Below are positions 30,535 through 40,549 of a DNA stretch of 45,432 nt, piece by piece. The DNA comes from a virus. The translations under genes and the position numbers were made by a program. Numbering within the stretch: position 1 is the first letter of the stretch; each line of letters starts with the position of its first letter. The DNA lies in the IMG/VR virus record IMGVR_UViG_3300024999_000173, positions 1-45,432 of that record; one strand, 5' to 3'. The notes under the pieces were generated by a model, which saw nothing but the letters and a program-made list of their open reading frames with translations, made no database searches and was not told the origin of the DNA.

Positions 30535-32763
30535 TTAACTCACCAGGATGAATTGAACGGTTTCCGGGTCAATATCCTTAGCCACCCATAACCAGTGTTT
30601 TGTTTTATATTTTATGGTAACGATACTGTTGCCGCTGGCCACGGAAACCGACCCATCTTCATTGAAAGACACGGCCCCCAAGTTTACCCTGGTACTGTAG
30701 TCGTAAGAAAGAATGCCGTAGCAAGGTTCAGCCAGATTTCCGATGCCATTCTTGATTTCAATCTCTTCCGTGAGTTCCTCTTCCACGATCCCGGCAGGAA
30801 TAATGATGGCGTTGGTTAGCTCAGAAGTAGATAAAGTGACCAGTTTATCTGCCCAGGGAACGATGCTGGCTGTTATGTTGTAAGTTTGGTCGTTTATTTC
30901 CTTAGCAGACAGCCGGTAGCCCCCGCTGTTGGCCTTGTTAGATATAAAATATTTGTTGTAACCGCTGCGTTTTTCCGTGGTAGAATTAAACCCGGACGTG
31001 GCACTAAGTACGTTTATTTCAATATCCGGCACCACAGTGTTATAAAGATTAGTATTAACTGGCCGCATGGGGAGAGCTTTAATTACCCCAGACGGGTATG
31101 TCTGCACTATGCCCCCAAACTCGTTCACAATAGCTTTGATCCCGGACAAGGGAGAATTGCCAGAAATCTGTACGTCGTTTGAGGTTACAGATTCATTGGC
31201 AGGAATTTCCCAAGTGATATTTTTACCCTTGATGGCGGCAATAGAATTAACCACTTCACTGCAGAGGCCACTTACCAGATTATTATCTTTAATTTCTGCC
31301 GCATGGGGAAAATCCAGGATTACTGAGCCAGATCTCCCGGCCACGGCATATCTCCAGGTTCCCGCTACTTCATTTTTGGATTTTTCAACCACAATCAAGT
31401 GGTATGTGTCGTCTTTAATTTGTATCTCAATCGGGTCGTATACCCCGATATTTTCCCATGCTGTTTCATCGTTTACAGTTATCTCGCAAGACAAACAGTA
31501 TTCCAACAGAGAGTGTTGTACTTTGAAACCCGAACACTGAATTTCTGCCCCGGATATTTTTACCAAGAACGATGAAGATTCACCCGATCGATCACTCAGA
31601 ACAGAATATTGCTGACGCAGGGCGGCAGTAAGACTATTTAAATCCTTGATAGCATACCCCTGGGTAAGGGATGCCAGGATACTTTCCCCCAGGATAGGGT
31701 ATTTTTGAACCAGAGAAGAAGTTAAGAAGTCAAATACCTTATATGATTGTTTTAAATAAGACGAAACTAGGGGACTGTCGCCATATTTCTGTAATAAGGC
31801 TTTCTTTAACTCCGCCGAAGATCCATAATATTGAGTTAAATATCGCAGCACTACCGGCACATCGCCGTAATGCTGGGCAAGGACGGCGAGTAGTTGCATG
31901 CCGTAGACCTGGATCAGGACGGCGAGTTGGCGGTTGGTGATGTGGTAGGTCTGGTCGAGGATGGAGCGGATCAGATCGCCGATAAGGCTGTAGGGCTGGG
32001 TTAGGTGGGCGAATAACTCGGATGTGTCAGGGATGGTCGGCGCGGCGGATTTGTATGGATGGTCGGCAGCGAGGCTGCCGACCATGCCCCATTTCCACGC
32101 CAGATATCCCTCAATCAGCTGCCTCGTATCTGTACCAACAACACCTGCAACAACAACAATCTCAGCAATTGATCCGTTGAGCCAGTCAGCGAAAGCTCCA
32201 AAGTTTACCCCCAGTGCCATACCAGAGGTCATGCTCTGAAGTCCGGCCGCACCATTAACAATTGAGCCGTTTACCCCTACACTGGATGAATTACCGTTAA
32301 ATATGCCGAGAAATATCTGAAATGATGTTGATGCGCTGGCAGTATGGGCCAACCAAGCATCGGCAAATATCGATGGTTTGTTCACCTGGTTGCCGCGCAA
32401 TGCCAGCAAATTACGATAGGTGTCATTCTCAACCCATCCATCATATACATACTGTCGTGATCCGGTCGTCCCTGTATTGGTATTGGTTTTTGCGACAGTG
32501 ATTATTGAAACAGGTTGTGGCAATGATATTGTGGGGTTATAAAGATAATCGGCAGTTCCGTCGAACGTAATGATATCCAATCCATTCAGGCCTCCCGACG
32601 TTAATGCTGGCTGATTTGCTGCCGTACCCTGTGAGAAATTTGCAGTAGCACCAGATTTGTTCGCCCACTGGCTGACAGTAGAACCATTGAGCGTGATTGT
32701 ACTGGCGTCGCTGGCATCCAGCCAGAGGGCAGTGGTGATTTGGGCAGGGGTCCACAGGGCCAT
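30535..32763 (-). CDS. Chimeric tail-tip protein: LamG-like domain, LxQxY repeats, hub-like C-terminus
   Basis: This 742-residue protein has three parts. Residues 1-240 form a concanavalin/LamG-type beta-sandwich (start LWTPAQITTALWLDASDAS, then SQWANKSG and ITFDGTADYL), likely glycan binding. Residues about 250-385 hold ten short helices each ending L-x-Q-x-Y (LTQPY, LDQTY, LIQVY, LAQHY, LTQYY, LLQKY, LKQSY, LVQKY, LTQGY, LRQQY). Residues about 395-742 resemble tail-hub proteins (SFLVKISGAEIQCSG, NDETAWENIGVYDPIEI, ISGNSPLSGIKAIVNEFGG). The codon style at 31830-32110 is GC-richer at third positions than the flanks, suggesting an acquired segment. Host recognition at the tail tip is inferred. 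Confidence 0.75.
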   Translation of the reverse strand: MALWTPAQITTALWLDASDASTITLNGSTVSQWANKSGATANFSQGTAANQPALTSGGLNGLDIITFDGTADYLYNPTISLPQPVSIITVAKTNTNTGTTGSRQYVYDGWVENDTYRNLLALRGNQVNKPSIFADAWLAHTASASTSFQIFLGIFNGNSSSVGVNGSIVNGAAGLQSMTSGMALGVNFGAFADWLNGSIAEIVVVAGVVGTDTRQLIEGYLAWKWGMVGSLAADHPYKSAAPTIPDTSELFAHLTQPYSLIGDLIRSILDQTYHITNRQLAVLIQVYGMQLLAVLAQHYGDVPVVLRYLTQYYGSSAELKKALLQKYGDSPLVSSYLKQSYKVFDFLTSSLVQKYPILGESILASLTQGYAIKDLNSLTAALRQQYSVLSDRSGESSSFLVKISGAEIQCSGFKVQHSLLEYCLSCEITVNDETAWENIGVYDPIEIQIKDDTYHLIVVEKSKNEVAGTWRYAVAGRSGSVILDFPHAAEIKDNNLVSGLCSEVVNSIAAIKGKNITWEIPANESVTSNDVQISGNSPLSGIKAIVNEFGGIVQTYPSGVIKALPMRPVNTNLYNTVVPDIEINVLSATSGFNSTTEKRSGYNKYFISNKANSGGYRLSAKEINDQTYNITASIVPWADKLVTLSTSELTNAIIIPAGIVEEELTEEIEIKNGIGNLAEPCYGILSYDYSTRVNLGAVSFNEDGSVSVASGNSIVTIKYKTKHWLWVAKDIDPETVQFILVS

Positions 32764-33119
32764 TAAAGATCCCCTCGCACGATATACTCAGTATGTCCGC
32801 ACATTCCATCACGCCACGGCTGGTCGGTGGCCGGTCGATTTTGGCACTGGATAGCATGCGTAGCAGTAGTTGTCATGTCGCCTCGATCGAGGGGTACAAT
32901 GACCGCCAGTTTGCCACATACTGAGCATTTGATTATGTTGTCTGGTCGCCGCTGTTGTGTCGGGGAAATTCTCGGTTCTTCTGTGAACCGACCACTACTA
33001 ATAAGCGCAACATCAATCTTTGCGATGACATCCAACAATGACGCGCCGGAATCTAGCTCAGACTGGAGTAATGATTTGGTGTTTTGCAAATCTCTTACTG
33101 AAAACACGTTAGAATTCAT
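32763..33119 (-). CDS. Zinc-binding tail-region protein
   Basis: The start was set at 33119 (MNSNVFSVRDL), which overlaps the preceding stop by one base; an ATG at 33131 is also possible. The 118 residues comprise an N-terminal helix, then CSVCGKLAVIVPLDRGD and CQNRPATDQPWRDGMCGH, a four-Cys zinc site. Its stop touches the start of the chimeric gene. The function is unknown. Confidence 0.65.
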   Translation of the reverse strand: MNSNVFSVRDLQNTKSLLQSELDSGASLLDVIAKIDVALISSGRFTEEPRISPTQQRRPDNIIKCSVCGKLAVIVPLDRGDMTTTATHAIQCQNRPATDQPWRDGMCGHTEYIVRGDL

Positions 33120-34909
33120 CAGCATACCCATTTTTCCAATCTGGTATAATTAATTATAAACCATGCGCCCCAAAAACTATTTTCGGAATTGATGGTGGAA
33201 TGGAAACCAACTTTTCGGGTGTAATAAACATCAAAACCACCTACCGAGCACTCTCCACATTCCATGCACAGCGGCGGGTAATCAAAACATTGTCCGGCTA
33301 TCTGATCCTGTGGCGGCGGTGCTGAACGTATTTCCTCACATCGAGCTATCGCCGCCGCCCGCGTTGAAAAAATACCATAATATCCATCACCCAAGCCTGA
33401 TTGCTGGGTGATTCTGTACTGGCCGGAAATTCCGATATCAGTATGATTCGCTACCGAGCCCCATGCGCCGGTACCAACAAAAACATCTGGACAACCAAAA
33501 CTACCGATCCCTCCAGTTTTTATAAAAACTTGTTGCCATACGCCATTTGTTGAGCGAACACCGCCGTTGACAACACTACAACCATCAGTGACCTCGATCG
33601 GGGCAAAGCCGCAGGCATCCCCTGTAAATACTCTAATGTATGGAACATCTGTAATAGCATCCCGAAGACTTTGGCCATCAAACGAAAATCCGTTACCTCT
33701 TACTGACCAATAATATGGAGTAACACCACCAATTACGGCTACAGTACCAGAGGTATTGTCGGCCAAAACCTCAACTGAATTCTCGCGATCCCAGACAATT
33801 GGCGTAGCATCCTCGCAGCAGTTCTGCGGACGAATTATTGTTTCTTCATATCGAGTTCCACAACCTGCCGGAGTAATGGGGCCAAGGCCAATAAACTCAA
33901 TAGGCCCCGCCCAATCAGCAGTTAATCTTGCCCTGGTTACTTCATCGAGATCTTTTCCGCCTTCAATACGCGAAGTTCGTACCTTGCAGCCATCATGCTG
34001 GCCATCCACACAGCATTTTTCGCGATAAAACCAAGGCTCCGTAACGGGGGAACCGGCAGGGGCCAGTGGAAAATAATCAATACAGCCATATTCCTGTACC
34101 GGATCTGGTGGTGGCTCTGGTTCTGGGTCGTCGTCTGGTATTCCGGTTTTACTTTGTTCCCACCCGCATACTTCGGCCAGGGTAGTTTCGTCTTCGTCAA
34201 CTGGCGGAGTGGTATCACACGAATAGACTTGGTAGTGGTAAAAGGCCAGGGCCACGGCATCCTGTGTCTTTCCCAGATCAGAACCAACGTAATTGGGGAC
34301 ACCAGGAATCTCAACAGTAACCAAATCTTCAACTGTATGAAATTCGGCACGAATGGTACCGGTACATTTTCCGTCCCAAAATAAAGTGTTGCCCTTAACC
34401 CGAATAATGGGGGGGTTAATTGCCCCGGTCTTATTAATTACTGACCCCATCCAGGAACAAGATAAACTAGAACGAACTGGTAATGTTAAGGTTACGGACG
34501 AGGAATCCTTCACATCAACAGTGATCACAATACTTTTTTCGTTAACCACTGTCTCTAAGATCTTGCCAGCGCTTAAACGCAAAACATAGGGTAAATCAGG
34601 GTGACTGCGTACTATTCGCAAATCAACTTGGTAAGTTCCGGTCAATCTGCGTTCACAGGCAGACAGATCAGCGTCAGTTTTTTCCAGTACTTCCCCCATG
34701 TCGGCAGGGGGTTCTTCCTTTGGCTCTTTCCCGGTTACGATGGGATCTTTGCAAGGGGTCAAGTCAAACAATTCATCGATGATTTCTGCCACCTCTCCTG
34801 CTGTCAAAGGCTCATCTTTTACTTGTTCGATAATCAGCCAATAGCCGTCTTCCGGGGCTAGGTTTTCTGATGCGGTGCAGGTGACTATTATATTCTGGGC
34901 AATGGTCAT
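33119..34909 (-). CDS. Tail protein, paralogue 3 of a tandem family
   Basis: This 596-residue protein shares its N-terminal 200 residues' plan with the next two genes upstream: a beta start (IIVTCTASE), a SHPDLPY motif, and PPIIRVKGNTLFWDGKCTGTIRAEFHT. After a Pro/Asp/Glu-rich linker (about 265-280, DDDPEPEPPPDPV) comes a Cys- and Gly-rich C-terminal half (CCVDGQHDGC, CPDVFVGTGAWGSV, CMECGECS). The C-terminal half looks like a receptor-binding or adhesive extension. It has 4-bp overlaps with both neighbours. Confidence 0.7.
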   Translation of the reverse strand: MTIAQNIIVTCTASENLAPEDGYWLIIEQVKDEPLTAGEVAEIIDELFDLTPCKDPIVTGKEPKEEPPADMGEVLEKTDADLSACERRLTGTYQVDLRIVRSHPDLPYVLRLSAGKILETVVNEKSIVITVDVKDSSSVTLTLPVRSSLSCSWMGSVINKTGAINPPIIRVKGNTLFWDGKCTGTIRAEFHTVEDLVTVEIPGVPNYVGSDLGKTQDAVALAFYHYQVYSCDTTPPVDEDETTLAEVCGWEQSKTGIPDDDPEPEPPPDPVQEYGCIDYFPLAPAGSPVTEPWFYREKCCVDGQHDGCKVRTSRIEGGKDLDEVTRARLTADWAGPIEFIGLGPITPAGCGTRYEETIIRPQNCCEDATPIVWDRENSVEVLADNTSGTVAVIGGVTPYYWSVRGNGFSFDGQSLRDAITDVPYIRVFTGDACGFAPIEVTDGCSVVNGGVRSTNGVWQQVFIKTGGIGSFGCPDVFVGTGAWGSVANHTDIGISGQYRITQQSGLGDGYYGIFSTRAAAIARCEEIRSAPPPQDQIAGQCFDYPPLCMECGECSVGGFDVYYTRKVGFHSTINSENSFWGAWFIINYTRLEKWVC

Positions 34910-35895
34910 ACGATTCCAAATCCCCCCATCGGGGCAGCCACTACTTTTTGCCCGCTGATGTCAACACAATATTTCATGGGGTCAGCCCCGTCCCAAATGG
35001 CTATAATAGTATTTTCTTTGCAAGTAGAGTAATAAACTTTTCTCAGTGATATGTCTTTACACAGCAGAACAATGGTGCCATACATATCTGGGCACATGGC
35101 CAAGGCATCTTTTACACATTGGGGGATGTCCAATCGTAGTTGATCAGTGTCTGTGCTGCCATCAGGTTCCAGCCAGGATGCAGTAACGGTGTTTTCCAGA
35201 TTCTCGATCTTATATCCGTTTAACCGAGTAGTCTTTTTTGGCACATAGACCATGATGCCGTCTGACTTGTATTCTTCTTTTTCCTGTTCCTGCAGGGCCT
35301 TTGATTCTTCTTCGGTTAATTCCTCTATAGTTAACGGTTTACTGAGGATCATTTCAGAAACGTAGTACCCGCCCACTGCCGTACCCTTTACTCGCAATCC
35401 ACCAAACACTGTCGAAGAAAATTTGAGATAGTTACCAAAAATAGTGATTTCTGGAGTAGGGATCTCGTCCCCGTACCTATTATAGCAGGGAGTTTCCCAC
35501 GCCACTGTGGTATCTTCCATATAATAGGTTAAATCTATCTTATCTGCGTTATTGACGAAAAGTGAAAATTCTTTGTCTTTGCGGATTCGGGTTTTCGGGC
35601 CAATGGTGCCGATAGCGGGAGACAGGCCGTAGACAAGATCCGGGCTACTTGGCCACGCGTAAAAGCCCAACCACACATAAATATCACTTCCCGCAAAACC
35701 AATCGGGCATCCTGGCGGACGCAGGGTTTGTGCCGATTTGCCGGTAACGGCGGCAGTCCACATCTTATAAATGTCTCGTGCACTGGCATAGTAAGAAAGA
35801 CGTGATGGCACAACCTGTTCCAGTCGCACCCAAACGTCGTTTACAGGGGGGTCCTGGTTGGATATCGTGACTGTGATTGACTCGTTCGCCATCAA
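34906..35895 (-). CDS. Tail protein, paralogue 2 of a tandem family
   Basis: This 329-residue protein has a beta start (ITVTISNQD), SSPDLVY (about residue 80-90), and PEITIFGNYLKFSSTVFGGLRVKG. A helical insert (EELTEEESKALQEQEKEEY, about 195-215) and a C-terminal domain with several Cys (CPDMYGTIVLLCKD, YYSTC) follow. It corresponds in order and motifs to its neighbours on both sides. It has ATGA coupling. A tail-tip location is inferred. Confidence 0.7.
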   Translation of the reverse strand: MMANESITVTISNQDPPVNDVWVRLEQVVPSRLSYYASARDIYKMWTAAVTGKSAQTLRPPGCPIGFAGSDIYVWLGFYAWPSSPDLVYGLSPAIGTIGPKTRIRKDKEFSLFVNNADKIDLTYYMEDTTVAWETPCYNRYGDEIPTPEITIFGNYLKFSSTVFGGLRVKGTAVGGYYVSEMILSKPLTIEELTEEESKALQEQEKEEYKSDGIMVYVPKKTTRLNGYKIENLENTVTASWLEPDGSTDTDQLRLDIPQCVKDALAMCPDMYGTIVLLCKDISLRKVYYSTCKENTIIAIWDGADPMKYCVDISGQKVVAAPMGGFGIV

Positions 35896-36632
35896 ATTGC
35901 CTCTAAACCAGTACAGTAATCAATATCAACGTATTCATCTTCCGGGTCCACATGGTCAGGGGGCTGGTAACTGTCAGGAATATCTAAATGGCCGTCAATA
36001 TCATAATTACATTCGCCGTTTTCAGTTCCGTCCGGGTGTTTTATTTCTATTACTTTGTTGCCGCCGTTCCATATTGCGTAGACGTGGGACTGGATTTTAT
36101 TTTCTATTGCGCCGGGGCGGGGTTCCATTGATAAAGAGTATTTATGAACACATACTTTATAAAATACTGCCAGGGTTCCGTATACCCGCTGCGAAAGAAT
36201 AATCTTTTTATTATCAATCCGTATGCTAGGTTGGTTCAATGCTTCCCCATCACGTGACCAAGCACCCCCGACCCAGGAAAAATTAGTAATAGATAATGCC
36301 GGGTATCTGGTTTCAAGCTCTGATTTTAAATCGCACTGAATAACTTCACGAAAATCTAATTCAAATATCTGGCGCGGCCCTAACTCACCCCAGGAACAAT
36401 CGGCAAAATACTGAAGATCCGGCCTACTGGGATAAGCATAAATGGTACGTGGCGCAAGGGTCGGGCATTTTGGCTCAGGTGGCTTGCCCTGAAACATTAA
36501 ATGGTTGATAAACTGGTACAACGCAAACTTAGTAATATACCCGGTATAGGGGTCCCATGGCTCCTGTTCAAGTAGAACGAAATCACGGGTATCCCTATAG
36601 TTGGATATATTAATAATGAGACTGTTGTTCAT
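35892..36632 (-). CDS. Tail protein, paralogue 1 of a tandem family
   Basis: This 246-residue protein has a beta start (LIINISNYRD), SRPDLQY (about 69-75), SFSWVGG-type Trp segment, and PSIRIDNKKIILSQRVYGTLAVFYKV (about 155-180), followed by an acidic Asp/Pro-rich C-terminus. It is the simplest member and so the likely core of the family. No named family was recognised. Confidence 0.7.
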   Translation of the reverse strand: MNNSLIINISNYRDTRDFVLLEQEPWDPYTGYITKFALYQFINHLMFQGKPPEPKCPTLAPRTIYAYPSRPDLQYFADCSWGELGPRQIFELDFREVIQCDLKSELETRYPALSITNFSWVGGAWSRDGEALNQPSIRIDNKKIILSQRVYGTLAVFYKVCVHKYSLSMEPRPGAIENKIQSHVYAIWNGGNKVIEIKHPDGTENGECNYDIDGHLDIPDSYQPPDHVDPEDEYVDIDYCTGLEAI

Positions 36633-37624
36633 TATGCCTCGCCGGTGAACACCAGATTAACGTAATTGCCACTGTACGAAGTAGCCCCGGCAGGAACAGT
36701 TCGTACTTCGAAAATTGGGATGGCGGCAGGATGGGTCTGGAACACGATAGTGTTTCCCGTAGCCCAAGTCCCGCCAAACCCGTCAAATTCCAGGGTAAAA
36801 TAAGGAAGACTGAAATTAGGGTTATTTGGGGCAAAGTCTGTAGTTATATCGCCAGAACCTACTGACCCAACAGTGTCGCCCACCACACTAAACGTGGTTG
36901 CGTTTAACATAGTCAGGGTCCAGGTCTGCTCGATAGTGGACTTGTTGTTCATGATCAGGGGAAAACCGCCCTCATCAAAGGTACCGGCAGCGGACGTTTC
37001 GACCCAGTTATCAACCACACATTTTAGGTCTTCTGACGATGGCTTATAGATCGAAGCCACCTTGCTTCCTGCTGCATAAACGTTGGATAGGGCAGAATCC
37101 ATGGTGATAGTGACCCTGTTATCAACAACAGAGGGAGTGCCCGAAATCACCCTGGTTTCTTCATTGCCGGTAACAGACGAGGGGGTTGCTTTATCTGATA
37201 CCCGTATGGTTAACGCGTCCCGGAAAATGGTGGCCAGAGCAGCTGTTTCAACGTCAACCACCAAAGTAGTGCCGGATTGAGAAACGAGGACACCGGCCCC
37301 AAATTTGTCCTCAGAACCGGCAAGATCGCCCTGGGTATTTCTCTGGGTGCCAACTACAAAGTGCTGTCGATCAGCAGCGGGGGTGACGGCCTCAAGGAAA
37401 ATACCGGGAAAGTATAAAATGTCGCTATTGTTGGCGTTTAACTTTGCAAATACTTTACGGTATTTGGTAGACCCTGCATCACGTTCTGCCTTGGGTACGT
37501 TGGGCCAAACATTTTGAACCACATTGGTGGTTATCGGGAGATGTGAAATTCTCCCGCCGTTGGCACTGGTGTCGTTAATGGTAGCGGGGTAAAAAAACTG
37601 CAGATCGGCATCAGTAATGGCCAT
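36632..37624 (-). CDS. Tail protein, beta-rich, possible distal-tail component
   Basis: This 330-residue protein has a start (MAITDADLQFFYPATINDTS followed by NGGRISHLP and NVWPNVPKAERDAG) that is typical of a phage tail protein found after the tape measure in many siphoviruses. The central part is Thr/Val-rich beta structure and the end is a Gly-rich SYSGNYVNLVFTGEA. It lies between the small tail protein and the three paralogues. The function is structural by context. Confidence 0.7.
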   Translation of the reverse strand: MAITDADLQFFYPATINDTSANGGRISHLPITTNVVQNVWPNVPKAERDAGSTKYRKVFAKLNANNSDILYFPGIFLEAVTPAADRQHFVVGTQRNTQGDLAGSEDKFGAGVLVSQSGTTLVVDVETAALATIFRDALTIRVSDKATPSSVTGNEETRVISGTPSVVDNRVTITMDSALSNVYAAGSKVASIYKPSSEDLKCVVDNWVETSAAGTFDEGGFPLIMNNKSTIEQTWTLTMLNATTFSVVGDTVGSVGSGDITTDFAPNNPNFSLPYFTLEFDGFGGTWATGNTIVFQTHPAAIPIFEVRTVPAGATSYSGNYVNLVFTGEA

Positions 37625-37625
37625 A

Positions 37626-38003
37626 TCAAACCTCCAATAGGGTTATTTGCCCGATAAACTTTTTTGTGTCACTTTCCAATTCAAACTGGTGCAAGGGGGA
37701 TAAACTCTTGGTATCTATTACGTAGACATCGTATAATGTCCCCCGGTAATTTAAAATAAGCGGAATACCAGTGCTCTGCATGGACTTTATCTGATCAATG
37801 GTGGATTTGCACCACATTCCCTGGAGTGCCCCATCTTTATTTTGGCTGCCGAGGGTAAAGGACCTGCCGCCTTGCAAGGGCAAAACTTTAATCGACGATC
37901 CGCCATCGAGCGATATTTTCTGATCATAGAGCAGATTATCGGCAGTCTCCAACCCCGCCAAATACATGTTGTCGTTAATGACCACTCCTCCAAGGGTTAT
38001 CAT
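37626..38003 (-). CDS. Small tail protein after the tape measure
   Basis: This 125-residue protein starts in the tape-measure stop (ATGA). All-beta pattern: VVINDNMYLAGLE, GRSFTLGSQ, GIPLILNYRGTLYDVYVID, GQITLLEV. The size and position suit a distal-tail or hub-adaptor protein. The family name is uncertain. Confidence 0.65.
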   Translation of the reverse strand: MITLGGVVINDNMYLAGLETADNLLYDQKISLDGGSSIKVLPLQGGRSFTLGSQNKDGALQGMWCKSTIDQIKSMQSTGIPLILNYRGTLYDVYVIDTKSLSPLHQFELESDTKKFIGQITLLEV

Positions 38004-40549
38004 CGTGAGCCGTACCTCTCTTTTTCTGCCATAGCTTGCAAGAACCTGTCAACATCAGATTTCGATCCATGTAAACTGATCGGTTCGCCGCCATTTATGG
38101 TAAGGGATAAATTTACCTGGTCCCCGCGCTGTTTTAACTGATTATTGGGAATTATCGTCCCATTATTGGCAGGAACAAATAGCTCAGGGCCGCGTTCACC
38201 AACTATGTAAGGTTTGCCTCCGCCAACCCCGCCACCGATAGCTTTGCCGGGAATACTGACATTTCCACTGGCTTGATTTAAACTATCGGCATCCCCCATC
38301 AAATCTTTGATTTTTTTCTGCAGCGCGTCAAGCTTTCCGGATATTTCCCCGGCTACATGGGCAAAGGTATCGCCAACCTGGACCCAAGTAGCGCTGAGTT
38401 GCCCTGTGGTGTCATTTAGGCCCTGGGACTGTTCTGCCAGATCGGCAAGCTTTTTCTTGTATTCTTCAACTTGGGCCTCTAAGGATTTTTGTTTGGCCTC
38501 AAGTTCTTGTTTATGCCGTTTTTCCAATTCCAGGATCTTACCGCCAACTTCGGCAGTCTCCTTGGCCTTGGTATTGATCATGTCTTGCTTGGCTAAAATT
38601 TCGCTTTTTTCCTCGCCTTCACCCTGGTAAATCGCCAATAGTTTCTGATATTCCTGTAAATATTGGGAGATATCCATGGACTTGCCGCCACGGGATATCC
38701 GATCGTAGTATTCGTAAGTTTGCCGTGCTCTTTCAACATCTTCAGCAGAGACTGCAATAGTTTTGGAAAGGCCATCGGCAGGAAGAGAACGGATAAGATC
38801 CGCAGCCCGTTGTAACGTAGCCAATTGCGCATCCCAATCTCCTGCTTTTGCTGCTTCTTCTGCTTTTGCCTTATATTCATCGATTTGAGCAATTATGTCA
38901 GAATAAGCATCCTCACCGGTCATACCTTCACGGAAAATGCCCCGGATCTCGTCAGCAAGATTTCTCTCTTTTTCGAGAATGGCCGCATTTTCTTTTTCCA
39001 ATTCCTCCGATACTTTGGTGTAATCATTGATGATGCCATCAATGGCAATAGAAAAACTATCTGCCACATCGCCAATGGTCTGACTTACCTTAGCAAATTC
39101 ATTGGTGGGGTCAACCTTAAGTAAACGAGCTAAGCTCTGCTCTGCCTTACTGGTATCAACATCAAGTTTCGGTTTATTACCGGACAATTTTTCCTCGATC
39201 TGTTTCTTTAATTTATCTATCTCGGCCTGGACCTTGGTTTCGTCAAATTCAATTCCGAATTTCTGCATAAAATTAGGATCATCTAGATTGGAAAACATAT
39301 CCTTGATTTTTTTGGCCTGATCCCACATGCCCACAGGGTTATCCGGCAGAATGTCTGGTTTATTCTGGTCAAGCTGCCTTTGCAATTTGGTTATTTCAAC
39401 TAATTCCGACCGCACCAAAGCATACTTGGACATATCAAAAGAGTCAGTATCAAGAACCCCCTGGCCCCAATCGGTGAAAGAGGTATCTCCTTTCATCAGA
39501 TCGTAGCCGGAGATCACGTTATTAATGATCTCGACCAACCCGCCAAGAGCAGTTCCGGCCATGCTGGCGTATTCCCCAATCTCAACAAAAAACTGGTACA
39601 CCATTTCCGGGTTCTCGGCAATCTCTTTCATCGAATCAGCAATCTTTTTGGATACTTCATCGATCAAGGCCATGCCTTCTGCGCTGTTCCTGAACTGGTT
39701 CATGGAATCAGCAACAGAGTTTATCATATTGGAAATACTTTTGAAAGAACCATTACCATCACCAATATCTTTCAACAGGAGAAGCCATTCATTCCGCACG
39801 TGGACTATTGCGCCCTGAAATGATTGCATGCGTTTTTCTGCCGCACCAGAGTGTAATTTTTCCAAACCCTCGACCAGGGCAGGAATACCCAGATCACTGG
39901 TAAGTTGGCCTTTGGCAATCTTCTTGGTCATGGCCAAGATCGTCATATCAAGTTCAGAGGCCATGGCACGAATGGCAGTGGGGACTTGCTCAGCAAACTG
40001 CCTGCGCAATTCCTCCATTGAAATTACACCTTTACCAGCCATCTGCTGCATGGCGATAGTGATCAATTTCAACTGCTCATCGGTACCGCCAAAGGCGGCA
40101 ACAGAATCTACCAGGGTTTCCAGGACCCGTTCGGTGTCCTGGATTCCGGCTGTTCGTAATTTAACAAAAGAATCAGTAAGAACGGAAATACTGTAAGGTG
40201 CTTTTTGCGCCAGTCCAACGATGTATTCAAATGCTTTAACACCACTTTCAGCAGTGCCGGTGGCGTTCTCCAACATAATGATGGTCTGCTCAATGGTGGA
40301 GTTCACTCCGGTAAAAGCATCAGCTATTGCCACGGCACCGGTAGCAAGGGAAGAAACTAGGGACGACATTTGGCTGCCGACCTGTGATAAACCAGAATAG
40401 GTGAGCCATTTATTGGTAACTGGTACAGCCAAATTACTGAATTGCTTCTGTAATTTGGCTGCCTGGGCAGAGGTACTCGCAAAATGCCGATTAATATTGG
40501 GGAGAACAGTGGTGGCATTAGATACTACGTTAAGAGCTAGAGTTGCCAT
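38000..40549 (-). CDS. Tape-measure protein
   Basis: This 849-residue protein sets tail length and is ejected ahead of DNA. The N-terminal third has the conserved tape-measure domain (TYSGLSQVGSQMSSLVSSL, EQTIIMLENATGTAES, FEYIVGLAQKAPYS, QQMAGKGVISMEELRRQFAEQVP). The middle (about 400-720) is a long charged coiled coil (LDQNKPDILP, KEEL-type segments). Near the C-terminus a GERGPELFVPANNGTIIPNN motif is typical of tape measures. At about 0.15 nm per residue the tail would be near 125 nm. It overlaps the chaperone extension frame by 20 bp. Confidence 0.93.
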   Translation of the reverse strand: MATLALNVVSNATTVLPNINRHFASTSAQAAKLQKQFSNLAVPVTNKWLTYSGLSQVGSQMSSLVSSLATGAVAIADAFTGVNSTIEQTIIMLENATGTAESGVKAFEYIVGLAQKAPYSISVLTDSFVKLRTAGIQDTERVLETLVDSVAAFGGTDEQLKLITIAMQQMAGKGVISMEELRRQFAEQVPTAIRAMASELDMTILAMTKKIAKGQLTSDLGIPALVEGLEKLHSGAAEKRMQSFQGAIVHVRNEWLLLLKDIGDGNGSFKSISNMINSVADSMNQFRNSAEGMALIDEVSKKIADSMKEIAENPEMVYQFFVEIGEYASMAGTALGGLVEIINNVISGYDLMKGDTSFTDWGQGVLDTDSFDMSKYALVRSELVEITKLQRQLDQNKPDILPDNPVGMWDQAKKIKDMFSNLDDPNFMQKFGIEFDETKVQAEIDKLKKQIEEKLSGNKPKLDVDTSKAEQSLARLLKVDPTNEFAKVSQTIGDVADSFSIAIDGIINDYTKVSEELEKENAAILEKERNLADEIRGIFREGMTGEDAYSDIIAQIDEYKAKAEEAAKAGDWDAQLATLQRAADLIRSLPADGLSKTIAVSAEDVERARQTYEYYDRISRGGKSMDISQYLQEYQKLLAIYQGEGEEKSEILAKQDMINTKAKETAEVGGKILELEKRHKQELEAKQKSLEAQVEEYKKKLADLAEQSQGLNDTTGQLSATWVQVGDTFAHVAGEISGKLDALQKKIKDLMGDADSLNQASGNVSIPGKAIGGGVGGGKPYIVGERGPELFVPANNGTIIPNNQLKQRGDQVNLSLTINGGEPISLHGSKSDVDRFLQAMAEKERYGSR

